NCBI GenBank assembly: GCA_017744515.1
Contig: JAGIBF010000003.1
Location: forward strand, 1-64,000
Direction of reading: 5' to 3'
DNA from: Niastella sp.
GTDB lineage: Bacteria; Bacteroidota; Bacteroidia; Chitinophagales; Chitinophagaceae
Length of the DNA stretch: 64,000 bases
The translations under genes were made by a program, and so were the position numbers. Shown here one piece after another: positions 25,385 to 34,043 of the stretch; within the stretch, counting starts at the first letter, position 1, and every line of letters begins with the position of its first letter. The notes under the pieces were generated by a model, which made no database searches, was not told where the DNA came from, and saw only the letters and a program-made list of their open reading frames with translations.

Positions 25385-28294
25385 TTAGCTAAACAGGAAG
25401 TCTACGTCTTCGGCGGTCATGTTCTTTACAAAGCCAGTATCTTCTGTGATCAGTTCTTCTGCGAGTGCTTTTTTGCGTTGTTGTAATGCCAGTATTTTTT
25501 CTTCCACTGAATCTTTACAGATCATTTTGTATGCAAACACCTTGTTTTGCTGGCCGATGCGGTGTGTCCGGTCGATGGCCTGCTGTTCTGCTGCAGGATT
25601 CCACCAGGGATCGACGAGGTATACATAATCGGCGGCGGTGAGGGTTAAGCCCACCCCACCCGCTTTGAGGCTAATGAGGAATACCGGCAAGCTTTCATCT
25701 GTCTGGAATTGTTCTACCAGCCCCTGTCTGTCGATAGCTTTGGTACTGCCATCGAGGTAAAGAAAAGGAATACCGCGCTCTTTCATGGCATTGGCGATCA
25801 ACTGCAACATACCTGTGAACTGAGAAAATACCAATGCTTTGTGGCGCCCCGTATTGTTCTCGATCTCACGCAATAGTTCTTCCAGCTTCACAGACTCATC
25901 AGTATAATTGTTATTACCACCGTTGAGCAACTTAGGAGCGTTGCATACCTGGCGCAACCGGGTCAGGCCTTCCAACACTAATATCGTATTGCTGCCCATA
26001 CCTTCCTGCTGAATGCGTTCCAACAGGTTCTCACGGTAGTAGTTCTTGATCTCATCATATACGCGGCGCTGCTCCTCGCCCATTTCGCACCAGAGGGTGA
26101 TCTCTGTTTTGGCTGGCAGGTCTTTGGCTACCTGTTCTTTGGTCCTGCGTAACAGGAAGGGATAGATCAATTTTCGTAGTTGCCGGGTCTTTTCTGCGTC
26201 GCCGTATTTATCAACCGGCACTGCAAAGTTTGTTTTAAAGAAGTTATGGCTGCCCAACAGGCCGGGATTTGCAAATTGCATTTGTGCAAACAGATCGAAT
26301 GTGTTGTTCTGGATAGGCGTACCGCTGAGGATAAGCCGGTTGCGGCTTTGCAGCTGCATCATGGCAGCAGCAACTTGTGAAGAAGGGTTCTTGATCACCT
26401 GGCTTTCATCGAGGACAATGTAGCCAAAGGTAAACTCCCTGATCGCCTCTATATCGTTCCGCACACTGCCATAGCTGCTGATGATGATGTCGTAATTTTT
26501 CCAGTCTGCCGATTTTCTTTCGCTGCCGTGGTAAATAAAGTATTTCAACTCCGGCGCAAACTTCTTCAACTCATTCTCCCAGTTGTACATGAGCGAAGTA
26601 GGGCAGATCACTAAATGTGTTTCGTCCGGGTATTTTTCATGCACGTATTGTAAGAACGAGATCGTTTGCAGGGTTTTACCAAGCCCCATATCATCGGCAA
26701 GACAGCCGCCCCACTGCATTTCATCGAGCATGCAAAACCAGTTAAAGCCTGCCTGCTGGTAATCGCGCAAAGTAGCCCTGATAGCTGCAGGGACAGCAAA
26801 AGCGTTGGTTGTTTGCTGCAAACGCTCCCATTTCTGACGGCTCGTCTCTACATTGCCCTGCACTGTCAGCTGACCGTTCTTTGCCAGGTCATCTGTAAGT
26901 GTCCAGTGCAGTTTGGATAAACGCAATCTGTCTTTCTCGATCTCTCCCATCTGTAACAGTAATCCAAACTGTGCCTGCCATTCTTCGGGTATCTCACCCA
27001 GTGTACCATCTTTCAGCAGTACAAAGGGTTGCTTGTTCTGTAGGGCTTTCTGCAATTCCAGCAGTGAAATTGTCTGATCTCCATAGGAAATATGTACTGT
27101 AAGATCGAACCAGTCGATACTTTTTCCTTTTTGTATAAACTCAATTACCGGGGGATTGGCATTGTAGCGGAAGTGCTCCATGGACTCCATGCCATACACC
27201 GGTATGTTGCGATCGTTGAGCTTGCGGTAGAACTTCACAAACCACTGGCTTTTTTCTGCATCTGCAAAGGGCAGGTAGAAATAGCCGTTGTTCTGCTGGC
27301 TGAACTTCTTGTGCTGCGACTGTATGAAATCGAGGGTTTCTTTTTCTGTGTTGAAATCTTTTACAATGCTGTAGCGCCCTTCGGGTGTATTGATCTCCTC
27401 AGTGGGGTTAGTGGCATTGTCCAATTCAAAATCGCCATACTGCCAGCGTGCACGGATCATGAGGAAGCTGCGGTTCAGCTCACTGAGGTGTATGCGGCAT
27501 TGCGGGGCAACGGCAATTGTTTCCAGCTTTTGCAGCATGGTGCGGTCTACCGGGTATTGCTGTTCCAATACCGGTAATTGCTTTTGTATAAAGCTTTCTT
27601 CTTCCGTAGCAGGTATATCCAAATACCCTTCGGGATAACGTTCTACCAGTGCAGCATCTTCGGGTCGCAGCAGGAAGAATTCATTCTTATCGCGCAACAG
27701 GAAGCCGTGGCGTTTGAAATCGGTAAGGGGGTATAAATGGTCATTGATCCTGACCAGTACCAACATGCGCATTACTTCGGCTGGTGTGCGTATCAATTGG
27801 AGAGAAATAACAGGACTGTAATTGCTGACGCTTCCCGGCCTCACCACTTTGGTTGTGCTCAGCATTTCATCGGGGGCTTCGTAATACCATTTCAACAGGG
27901 AGGAAAAGGGTTTTACATCCTGGAGGGCCTGATAGAAATAGCGAAACATTTTGTGCCGCACCCAAGTATCCTGATCAACACCGGCGATGGCATCTTCCTG
28001 ATAGCGCTGTTGCCATTTTTCCTGTTCCTGCTTTGCCGAAATGCCGGTAAGCTGTTTCAGAATGCCTTGCAGCACATAGGGGGTAGGCCGGAGGCCTTTT
28101 ACCGCTACTTTATCCAATAAGGGTTGTTTGGTAATGCTTTGTGGTTGTTTGGGATCTTTGAGCGCAACGGCTTCCACATAAAAACCCACGTGTTTGCGGG
28201 GATCCAAGTTGAGGAGCAACCCGGATATTTCGAGTGGCTTCTTATATTGTTCGGTGATAATGATCGTCTTCTGTGCCGGCTTTTGATTCTCCAT
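25385..28294 (-). CDS. SNF2-family DEAD/DEAH-box helicase (Swi2/Snf2 ATPase)
   Basis: A 969-residue protein. The N-terminal half (about 1-480) is a variable region without motifs I recognise. The C-terminal half is a complete SNF2 motor: motif I DDMGLGKTLQT, Ia VICPTSLMYNW, motif II DESQ (in place of the common DEAQ/DEGH), motif III LSGTPIQN, then helicase C-terminal motifs FSQFTGML, SLKAGGVGLTLTAADYV and QAIDRTHRIGQ. Such bacterial proteins translocate on double-stranded DNA and are linked to RNA polymerase recycling (RapA-like) or DNA repair; which applies here is not known. No partner gene is adjacent. Confidence 0.92.
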   Translation of the reverse strand: MENQKPAQKTIIITEQYKKPLEISGLLLNLDPRKHVGFYVEAVALKDPKQPQSITKQPLLDKVAVKGLRPTPYVLQGILKQLTGISAKQEQEKWQQRYQEDAIAGVDQDTWVRHKMFRYFYQALQDVKPFSSLLKWYYEAPDEMLSTTKVVRPGSVSNYSPVISLQLIRTPAEVMRMLVLVRINDHLYPLTDFKRHGFLLRDKNEFFLLRPEDAALVERYPEGYLDIPATEEESFIQKQLPVLEQQYPVDRTMLQKLETIAVAPQCRIHLSELNRSFLMIRARWQYGDFELDNATNPTEEINTPEGRYSIVKDFNTEKETLDFIQSQHKKFSQQNNGYFYLPFADAEKSQWFVKFYRKLNDRNIPVYGMESMEHFRYNANPPVIEFIQKGKSIDWFDLTVHISYGDQTISLLELQKALQNKQPFVLLKDGTLGEIPEEWQAQFGLLLQMGEIEKDRLRLSKLHWTLTDDLAKNGQLTVQGNVETSRQKWERLQQTTNAFAVPAAIRATLRDYQQAGFNWFCMLDEMQWGGCLADDMGLGKTLQTISFLQYVHEKYPDETHLVICPTSLMYNWENELKKFAPELKYFIYHGSERKSADWKNYDIIISSYGSVRNDIEAIREFTFGYIVLDESQVIKNPSSQVAAAMMQLQSRNRLILSGTPIQNNTFDLFAQMQFANPGLLGSHNFFKTNFAVPVDKYGDAEKTRQLRKLIYPFLLRRTKEQVAKDLPAKTEITLWCEMGEEQRRVYDEIKNYYRENLLERIQQEGMGSNTILVLEGLTRLRQVCNAPKLLNGGNNNYTDESVKLEELLREIENNTGRHKALVFSQFTGMLQLIANAMKERGIPFLYLDGSTKAIDRQGLVEQFQTDESLPVFLISLKAGGVGLTLTAADYVYLVDPWWNPAAEQQAIDRTHRIGQQNKVFAYKMICKDSVEEKILALQQRKKALAEELITEDTGFVKNMTAEDVDFLFS

Positions 28295-28353
28295 ATCCGG
28301 CGCAATTTGATAAAAACTTTCTGATGGGACAAGGATGGGTTATGCACATAGAA

Positions 28354-28381
28354 ACACGAATTATGGCGAATTACACGAATT
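28354..28381. repeat. ACACGAATT..GCGAATTACACGAATT dispersed repeat, copy 1
   Basis: ACACGAATTATGGCGAATT followed by ACACGAATT closely matches 33893-33937, where it is slightly longer. Both are intergenic, upstream of coding sequence, and unlike coding DNA. Confidence 0.65.
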
Positions 28382-28475
28382 GAATACAGGGCGATTGTTC
28401 GTATTTACTCTTTCGCTTGCTTTTTGGCTGAAAAACAACCTTTTACGTGGCCTGCGGATTGCATACAAACACTGT

Positions 28476-28691
28476 ATGGAAACAACGAAACTTACCTTAC
28501 ATGCTTCCTGGGAGGAAGTAAAGGAAAAAATCAAGGAGAGAAACATTGGTCTTACCGATGAAGACCTTATTTATGAGCCCGGTCAGGAGGATGCTTTACT
28601 GGAAAGGTTGGCCAAGAAGATGAACCGCAGTAAGGAGGAGGTGAAGCAGTTTATTGAAAGTATTTCTTACAATAAGGATGTGGCGTCATAG
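28476..28691 (+). CDS. Small CsbD-like stress protein
   Basis: A 71-residue soluble acidic protein. The open frame begins at 28335 but the extension reads through a dispersed repeat, so I start at the ATG of METTKLTLHASWEEVKEKI. The sequence matches the CsbD-like pattern W-x-E-V-K-x-K-(I/L)-K, then LTDEDLIYEPGQEDALLERL, then a second helix with MNRSKEEVKQFIE. CsbD-like proteins are small stress-induced proteins with no known biochemical activity. It reads alone on the plus strand, divergent from the SNF2 gene. Confidence 0.8.
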   Translation: METTKLTLHASWEEVKEKIKERNIGLTDEDLIYEPGQEDALLERLAKKMNRSKEEVKQFIESISYNKDVAS

Positions 28692-28707
28692 TGTCGACAT
28701 TTAACTG

Positions 28708-28756
28708 AACCCTTCGACAAGCTCAGGGTGACAGGAGCTCAGGGTGAAAGTAAGCG
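28708..28756. repeat. CTTCGACAAGCTCAGGGTGACAG dispersed repeat with a partial second unit
   Basis: CCCTTCGACAAGCTCAGGG and TGACAG, followed immediately by a second AGCTCAGGGTGAAAG. It lies between the convergent CsbD-like and DUF3820 genes. Confidence 0.65.
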
Positions 28757-28770
28757 GAGGATGATAACTA

Positions 28771-29004
28771 TTATCTTTTCTTCAAGGGTTCCAGCAGGTA
28801 TACAAGGCCGTTTAACCTGATCTCATACATCGTTTGCAGCAGCATGCCCAGCTTGCCTTTAGGGAAGCCTTTGCGCTGGAACCATTCGAGGTAGGAAACG
28901 GGCAGATCGCATAGAATTGTGTCTTTGTATTTACCAAAAGGCATTTTCATGGTTACCAGTTGTACCAGCAGTTCTCCGTTGGGTTGCAGGGCTTCTGTAT
29001 GCAT
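28771..29004 (-). CDS. DUF3820 family protein
   Basis: A 77-residue protein carrying the whole DUF3820 signature: MPFGKYKDTILCDLPVSYLE, then WFQRKGFPKGKLGMLLQTMY and ETxxNGL-like EIRLNGLVYLLEPL. The family is small and widespread in gamma-proteobacteria and Bacteroidota; one member is linked to quorum-regulated virulence, but no activity is known. It is preceded by about 117 bases before the divergent small basic protein. Confidence 0.85.
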   Translation of the reverse strand: MHTEALQPNGELLVQLVTMKMPFGKYKDTILCDLPVSYLEWFQRKGFPKGKLGMLLQTMYEIRLNGLVYLLEPLKKR

Positions 29005-29121
29005 GTTTTGCAGGTGTTAAATATTTTCGAATCATACCATAGGTGTCAAAAAATATCTGAACCAAATACACGTTGTTGTTGTATAATTTATTAGTTTACA
29101 ATAACAACAAGTTTTTATAGT

Positions 29122-29304
29122 ATGAGTAAGTCAAAATCCAAAAAGGGCAAATCGCCTAATAAGGCGCAACCTCTTTCCGGCATGGTGGTCAAAAGTACAT
29201 CATCATCCGGTCAGTCGAAAGGTTCTTCGTTGATCCCCAACAAAAGTTTTACTTCCGGTAAAAAGGGTGGTAATGCAAACACCACTCCAAGGAAGGCAGG
29301 ATAA
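29122..29304 (+). CDS. Small Lys/Ser-rich basic protein of unknown function
   Basis: A 60-residue protein with about 13 Lys and 15 Ser, no hydrophobic segment and little predicted order. It begins MSKSKSKKGKSPNK and ends with TTPRKAG. I do not recognise a family. Its reality is supported by an ATG after an AT-rich leader, its own gap on both sides, and a strong terminator 6 bases behind the stop. A nucleic-acid-binding role would fit the charge but is a guess. Confidence 0.65.
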   Translation: MSKSKSKKGKSPNKAQPLSGMVVKSTSSSGQSKGSSLIPNKSFTSGKKGGNANTTPRKAG

Positions 29305-29309
29305 AATTA

Positions 29310-29350
29310 AAAACAGGAAACGGGAATATTATATTCCCGTTTCCTGTTTT
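29310..29350. terminator. Strong bidirectional terminator
   Basis: A 19-base perfect stem: arms AAAACAGGAAACGGGAATA (29310-29328) and TATTCCCGTTTCCTGTTTT (29332-29350) with a 3-base loop. The arms end in A and T runs, so it works on both strands. It lies between the convergent small basic protein and LLM genes. Confidence 0.92.
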
Positions 29351-29364
29351 TATATATGTTATAC

Positions 29365-30393
29365 TCAGGCAAATTGCCGGGTTTGTCTTTCAGCCAGCTC
29401 GAATATCTCCGAGAATAATTCATAGCTACGAAATCTGTCTTCGGCCTCTTCTGCAAACGTAGCGATCACCACTTCTTCCACATCGAACTCAGCAGCCAGC
29501 GCGGTTACTTTTTCTTTCGCCACATCAGGTGTGCCGATGATCATGCGGGACCGATTAAACAGTACACGTTGCCATTCTGCAGGTGTATAGTTGTAGGCTT
29601 TCGCGATCTCATAGGTAGGTATGTCATTGAACTTGCCTTTTTCAAAACTCAGCAGGCGGTAATCCATCACGGCCTGCACTTCCTGCACTTTCCGTTCGCT
29701 ATCGGAGCAAAAGGCAAAGATGCCCACATTGGCTTTGGGAGTAGCCAACGCGTCTGAAGGCTGAAAGCGTTTCCTGTAATTGGCTACAGCTGAAGCTCCT
29801 CCAACAGGGTTGATGAATTGTGCATATGACAGGGCCATGCCCGCATGTGCTGCGAGGTAACCGCTCTCTCCACTGGAGGTAAGCATCCACAGTTCCGGTA
29901 CCGTATCGATCGTGGGTATTGCTTTCACCATGCCTTCTGCATTGCCTTCGCCGGGTGTTTCGGTCAGGAAGTCCTGGAGGTCCCTGATCTGTCTAATGTA
30001 TTCCTGCGGATCAAATGAGTTGGAAGGGTTGAGCAGGCGTGCCGAAACACGGTCGCCACCGGGTGCCCGACCTAAGCCCAGATCAATGCGATTGGGATAG
30101 AGGGCTTCGAGGAGACGGAAGTTCTCGGCTACCTTCATGGCGCTGTGGTTGGGCAGCATAATGCCTCCGGAACCAAAGCGGATATAACTGGTTTCGCTCG
30201 CCAGGCGGGCGATCAATATTTCTGGTGCGGCCATCGCCAGCGTAGCGGAATTGTGGTGTTCCGACAGCCAGTAGCGGGTATATCCCAGGCGGTCTGCCAG
30301 ACGGGCCAGCTGTACGGACTCCTGCAGGGATTCAACCGCGTTGCTGCCGCGACGGATGGGTGTTTGATCTAATACACTTAATTGCAATGACAT
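29365..30393 (-). CDS. LLM class flavin-dependent oxidoreductase (luciferase-like monooxygenase)
   Basis: A 342-residue TIM-barrel flavoprotein. It starts with LSVLDQTPIRRGSNAVESL and carries YTRYWLSEHHN, APEILIARLAS, FGSGGIMLPNHS and DLGLGRAPGGD, the pattern of the group-1 luciferase-like family (YhbW/MsnO8-like). Members use reduced FMN and oxygen to hydroxylate or cleave organic substrates; the substrate here is unknown and no flavin reductase gene is adjacent. Length is normal. It is divergent from the LytS-type kinase gene with 116 bases between. Confidence 0.92.
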   Translation of the reverse strand: MSLQLSVLDQTPIRRGSNAVESLQESVQLARLADRLGYTRYWLSEHHNSATLAMAAPEILIARLASETSYIRFGSGGIMLPNHSAMKVAENFRLLEALYPNRIDLGLGRAPGGDRVSARLLNPSNSFDPQEYIRQIRDLQDFLTETPGEGNAEGMVKAIPTIDTVPELWMLTSSGESGYLAAHAGMALSYAQFINPVGGASAVANYRKRFQPSDALATPKANVGIFAFCSDSERKVQEVQAVMDYRLLSFEKGKFNDIPTYEIAKAYNYTPAEWQRVLFNRSRMIIGTPDVAKEKVTALAAEFDVEEVVIATFAEEAEDRFRSYELFSEIFELAERQTRQFA

Positions 30394-30509
30394 AGTAGGT
30401 AAATAACAGCTGAGGACTAAAAATGTTTGTCGACTAAAAGGACGTTTATGACGACGCAGGGATAGCTGGTCGGTAAAAGCCTGCGTATCTTTAGGGTGTA
30501 AGTGTATAT

Positions 30510-31667
30510 ATGAACAAATACCCCTTTATATTTTCGAACGAGCCGAGGTACCGGATCAGGCGGCACCTGGCATTCTGGCTGTTCTGGTGGATGTTTCAGG
30601 GGTTTTTATATGCTTTTACGCCTGCACGGTTTGGTCTTACTTATATTCAACGGCTTCCGGTATCGCTTGTCGAGTCGGCCGTCTTCCTGGTGGCCCATAT
30701 TTTCTTATCGTACATGTTGATGTATTTCGTGTTGCCACGATACCTTTTAAAGAACAGGTACCTGCTTACAGGCTTCTGGGTATTGGTTGCTTTCTTTGCT
30801 ACCGCAGCCATCTCCTCGCTCCTGTCCATATTTGCAGTCGGGCCTGTATTGCGTTTTATTTTTCCATTCTGGGCTGATTCTAAATTTCCGGATGCCCGGT
30901 ATCCTTTTTACCTTGGTTTGCTGGCAGGCTTGCGGGGCGGCATTACTATTGGTGGCCTCGCGGCAGCGATCAAACTTATGAAGCATTGGTATATCAAAGA
31001 GCAACGTAACCTCCAATTGCAGAAGGAGAATGCCGAGTCGCAATTGCAATTATTGAAAGCACAAGTGCATCCCCATTTCCTGTTTAATACGCTGAATAAT
31101 ATTTATTCTCATACGCAGGATGTGGCTCCGGTCGCCTCTCAATTAGTGATGGGTCTTTCGGATATGTTGCGTTTCATGTTGTATGAATGTAACCAGCCTT
31201 TGGTGCCTTTGTCAAAAGAGCTTACGCTGATCTGGGATTATATTACCCTGGAGAAAATAAGGTATGATGAGCAGTTCGATATTCACCTCGATATTCCAAC
31301 TGAGACCAATAATTTACATATAGCTCCTTTGTTGTTGTTGCCGCTGGTAGAAAACTGCTTTAAGCATGGCGCCAGCAATATGCTGGAGCAGCCCTGGCTG
31401 TCGATGCAGGTGACCTTGAAAGAGGATGTAATGGAGATGCGGCTCATGAATGGTAAGCCCAAAGAACCTAATCATCAACAGGCTTCTTTCGGGATTGGTA
31501 TTCACAACGTACGTAAACGCCTGGAATTATTGTATCCCGACAAGCATGTGTTGAAGATCATGAATGAGGAAGAGGTTTTTGTGGTGAATTTGTCGTTGCA
31601 GCTGGAAAGACTTAACACAACGCGTAAGAAAGAAGAGGCTACTTTTGTGTTGACTACGCATGACTGA
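30510..31667 (+). CDS. LytS-type sensor histidine kinase (His_kinase PF06580)
   Basis: A 385-residue kinase with four to five N-terminal helices (about 15-155) and a short coiled linker. The phospho-acceptor motif QVHPHFLFNTLNNIYSH is at about 190-206. An ATPase domain follows, with LLLLPLVENCFKHG (N-box) and FGIGIHNVRKRLELLYP (G-box). The sensor is purely membrane-embedded, without an obvious extracellular domain. It overlaps the LytTR regulator gene by 8 bases, so they form one two-component system. Confidence 0.93.
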   Translation: MNKYPFIFSNEPRYRIRRHLAFWLFWWMFQGFLYAFTPARFGLTYIQRLPVSLVESAVFLVAHIFLSYMLMYFVLPRYLLKNRYLLTGFWVLVAFFATAAISSLLSIFAVGPVLRFIFPFWADSKFPDARYPFYLGLLAGLRGGITIGGLAAAIKLMKHWYIKEQRNLQLQKENAESQLQLLKAQVHPHFLFNTLNNIYSHTQDVAPVASQLVMGLSDMLRFMLYECNQPLVPLSKELTLIWDYITLEKIRYDEQFDIHLDIPTETNNLHIAPLLLLPLVENCFKHGASNMLEQPWLSMQVTLKEDVMEMRLMNGKPKEPNHQQASFGIGIHNVRKRLELLYPDKHVLKIMNEEEVFVVNLSLQLERLNTTRKKEEATFVLTTHD

Positions 31668-32394
31668 GTTAAAGACCATACGATGTCTTATTGTAGATGA
31701 TGAACCGCCGGCCCGCGAGGTGATCAGGCGGTATGTACAGGATGTTCCGACACTGCAATTGGTTGGAGAGTGCTCCAATGCCGTACAGGCGCTGGGCGCT
31801 CTGCAGCAACAACCTGTTGATCTTATTTTTCTCGATATCAGGATGCCTCAACTGGATGGCACCACCTTCTTAAAAACACTCAAGAATCCTCCCAAGGTAA
31901 TTTTCACTACAGCTTATCCGGAATATGCGCTTGAAGGGTATGAACTGGATGTAGTGGATTACTTATTGAAGCCTGTGCGCTTCGATAGATTCCTGAAAGC
32001 GGTCAACAAGGCCTTTCCATTGGGAAGTCAACAAGCAGATACGGTTGCCGCTTTTGTACCATCGCCTGCCCGGGAAGAAAAGAAGAATGAATCTTTTGTT
32101 TATTTCCGTGCCGACCGGAAAATGCAGAAGGTGATGCTGCATGAAATTCTGTACATCGAAAGCATGAAGGATTATGTGAAGATCGTTACTTCCGGCGGCG
32201 TGATCATTACCAAACAATCCATTACTTCTGTTGAGGCGATGTTATCGGAAAAGTTATTCGTACGAACGCATCGCTCTTTCATTGTCGCTATCGATAAGAT
32301 ACGTTCTTATACCAATGAGCTGATTGAAATCGATAAGGCGGAGATTCCTATTGGTAAGTTGTACAGGAATGGGGTAATGAAGATGTTGTCTTAG
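31660..32394 (+). CDS. LytTR-family response regulator
   Basis: A 244-residue regulator. The receiver domain (about 7-125) has D13-D14 and phospho-acceptor D59 (FLDIRMP), with the conserved Lys in LLKPVRFDRF. The LytTR DNA-binding domain (about 143-244) carries FVYFRADRKMQKV, ILYIESMKDYVKI and FVRTHRSFIVAIDKI. It is the partner of the overlapping LytS-type kinase. LytTR proteins bind tandem direct repeats upstream of targets; no such site is evident beside this operon, so the regulon is probably elsewhere. Confidence 0.94.
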   Translation: MTELKTIRCLIVDDEPPAREVIRRYVQDVPTLQLVGECSNAVQALGALQQQPVDLIFLDIRMPQLDGTTFLKTLKNPPKVIFTTAYPEYALEGYELDVVDYLLKPVRFDRFLKAVNKAFPLGSQQADTVAAFVPSPAREEKKNESFVYFRADRKMQKVMLHEILYIESMKDYVKIVTSGGVIITKQSITSVEAMLSEKLFVRTHRSFIVAIDKIRSYTNELIEIDKAEIPIGKLYRNGVMKMLS

Positions 32395-33003
32395 CGTTGA
32401 AAGGTTAATAAGTTGACAGGTTGAAAAGGGGAAATGCAACTATAAATTTTCAAGGCTCTCCTAATGGCTATCGGCACAATGTTCCGTTTTAAATAGACGT
32501 GAGCTCTCCTGCTGTTTTTGGTGAAAACTGCACTTTTTGGTCAACTCCACTATTTGAATACACTATCTATACTTCTGGTATACCGTTAACATACTTCTGC
32601 TATACTCCAGCCCTACACCAGGCCTTTCGCCATCCGTTTTGAAATTTTCTTTTCTGTCACTTCTGCTGTCTGATTGTCATCAATAGTGTCGTTAATCAAA
32701 TGTAGTGCTAACAAGTAATGGGTGCAATTGTGGGTAGGGCGAATGCCAACTTAGTAGGACAAATCAGGACAAATGCTACTTTTCAGTACGGGACTGCATT
32801 TAGTACAGGCCAAAGGCCCTGGAATAGGGCTGCGAGGCTGCAAGCCCTCGCAGAGCCGTTTGCTTCGAAAGCCTTTTGCTTCGATAGCAGATTTCTCACT
32901 GCGCTATCGCTCCGTTCGAAATGACAGAGAGGGGGAGTTTCATTCTGATGACAAACAAGGAGTTACTCATTCGAAATGATAGGGTAAAGGAAAGGAGCAC
33001 TTT
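32395..33003. other. 609-base intergenic region with dispersed repeats
   Basis: No convincing gene is seen. Short frames at about 32718-32979 run through repeat sequence and have no domain. The second copy of the TTCGATAGCAGAT...TTCGAAATGACA repeat lies at 32877-32925, preceded by GC-rich self-similar text (GGGCTGCGAGGCTGCAAGCC). It divides the LytTR pair from a convergent lipoprotein gene. Confidence 0.6.
32877..32925. repeat. TTCGATAGCAGATYTCTCACT..GTTCGAAATGACA dispersed repeat, copy 2
   Basis: GCTTCGATAGCAGATTTCTC then ACTGCGCTATCGCTCCGTTC and GAAATGACA; the ends match 12530-12602. The TTCGATAGC / GCTATCGC parts are partly self-complementary. Confidence 0.6.
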
Positions 33004-33792
33004 TTAGCCGATCTCTTCCTGTAAGAGTAATGCTGTACATGCATTGGCGAGTAGCAACCTTTCTTCCGGGTTTGTTTTTCCCAGGAATACCATTCCTTTA
33101 TCGATCAAGGAAACAGCGGCTATTGCCTTTCCTGTGGCATCGCGAAACTCAAATCCGAGATTGGCCAGCGCAGTGCCTGTCTTTCCGTTCCTCTCCATTT
33201 GTGTGACGGGTACTATCGTGTAATATTTGTCCTTGCTAAGTGTGAGTATGCCAGTATATGTTTTACTACGGGCGTGTGCTGCCTGGTTGTCGATCAGCAT
33301 TTCCCAGGGACGATCGTTCTCTTTGGTGTAGATCTGTACGTAATAGGTGCTTTCGGACCAACCGGCAAGGCCCAGTAAATCCATTCCAATGTTCAGAATG
33401 CTGTTATCGTATTTGCCGATGCTCAGGTCTTTGGCGTTGAACTTCGTGACGCAATATGTCTGGCTGTTTTGTTTTCCATCGGAGAGTTCAAAGCGGATCG
33501 TTTGTTTACGTTTTATGTATTCTATAGAAATGAGGTTTTCGAACCGGGCCGCGGTGGGTCCTACTTTTCCGATGCCAAAGCCGGAAGAACCGCCTTTTGT
33601 CCAGGAGCGCTTGATATCGGTTGTGTAGTATTCACCAAAGCTCATTTTCTGTTTGATGAGTATCCCTTGTCGTCCGGCAACGGTGTATTCATCATGTTCC
33701 TGTTTTAGAGAATCGCTGACGGCCATCTTAAAGGGTGCGCAGCTTGTCAGCATAGCTGTTCCAATCGCCACCGTCCATATTGCTTTTATCAT
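33004..33792 (-). CDS. Lipoprotein of unknown function
   Basis: A 262-residue protein. I start at the ATG of MIKAIWTVAIGTAMLTSC, a lipoprotein signal with lipobox MLTSC; the frame is open to 33873. I recognise no family. Visible features are a beta-rich body with regularly spaced aromatic residues, MSFGEYYTTDIKRSWTKGG early on, and a GKTGTALANLGFEFRDATG stretch near 210. It looks like a folded envelope protein. It is monocistronic, and about 250 bases upstream on the same strand lies the uvrD stop. Confidence 0.75.
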   Translation of the reverse strand: MIKAIWTVAIGTAMLTSCAPFKMAVSDSLKQEHDEYTVAGRQGILIKQKMSFGEYYTTDIKRSWTKGGSSGFGIGKVGPTAARFENLISIEYIKRKQTIRFELSDGKQNSQTYCVTKFNAKDLSIGKYDNSILNIGMDLLGLAGWSESTYYVQIYTKENDRPWEMLIDNQAAHARSKTYTGILTLSKDKYYTIVPVTQMERNGKTGTALANLGFEFRDATGKAIAAVSLIDKGMVFLGKTNPEERLLLANACTALLLQEEIG

Positions 33793-33892
33793 AACACGAG
33801 GGGTTTTATTGATGACAACGAAATTAGGCTGGTGCGTTACGGCGGGCAATCGCATGTTTATGTGGTCGGGCATGATTTAACAAGTTCTTTCG

Positions 33893-33938
33893 ATACACGA
33901 ATTGGAGGAACACGAATTAGAGCGAATTACACGAATTA
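33893..33938. repeat. ACACGAATT..GCGAATTACACGAATT dispersed repeat, copy 2
   Basis: ACACGAATTGGAGGAACACG then AATTAGAGCGAATTACACG and AATT: an extended version of 28354-28381 with one extra unit. Confidence 0.65.
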
Positions 33939-33942
33939 AAAG

Positions 33943-33983
33943 CCCAAGGGTGAGCCGCCTTTGGAAGGCGACCCACCCTTGGG
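33943..33983. repeat. GGGTGAGCCGCC hairpin repeat, copy 4
   Basis: CCCAAGGGTGAGCCGCC pairs with GGCGACCCACCCTTGGG; the CCCAA/TTGGG ends again covary. It lies beyond the uvrD terminator and so may be a second stop for that minus-strand transcript. Confidence 0.75.
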
Positions 33984-33993
33984 TCTCAAAACA

Positions 33994-34020
33994 AAAGGGA
34001 GCCGTTAACCGACTCCCTTT
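33994..34020 (-). terminator. Intrinsic terminator of the uvrD/pcrA gene
   Basis: Read on the minus strand, AAAGGGAG and CTCCCTTT pair around an 11-base loop that itself has CG pairs, followed by a TTTTGTTTT run. It starts 24 bases behind the uvrD stop. Confidence 0.82.
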
Positions 34021-34043
34021 ATATCGTTTTGTTAGTATACTGC

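Noticed and set aside
32718..32979. Two plus-strand frames of 68 residues in the large gap after the LytTR gene
   Set aside because: They read through dispersed repeat DNA (TTCGATAGCAGAT family) and overlap each other in different frames; no domain or start signal.
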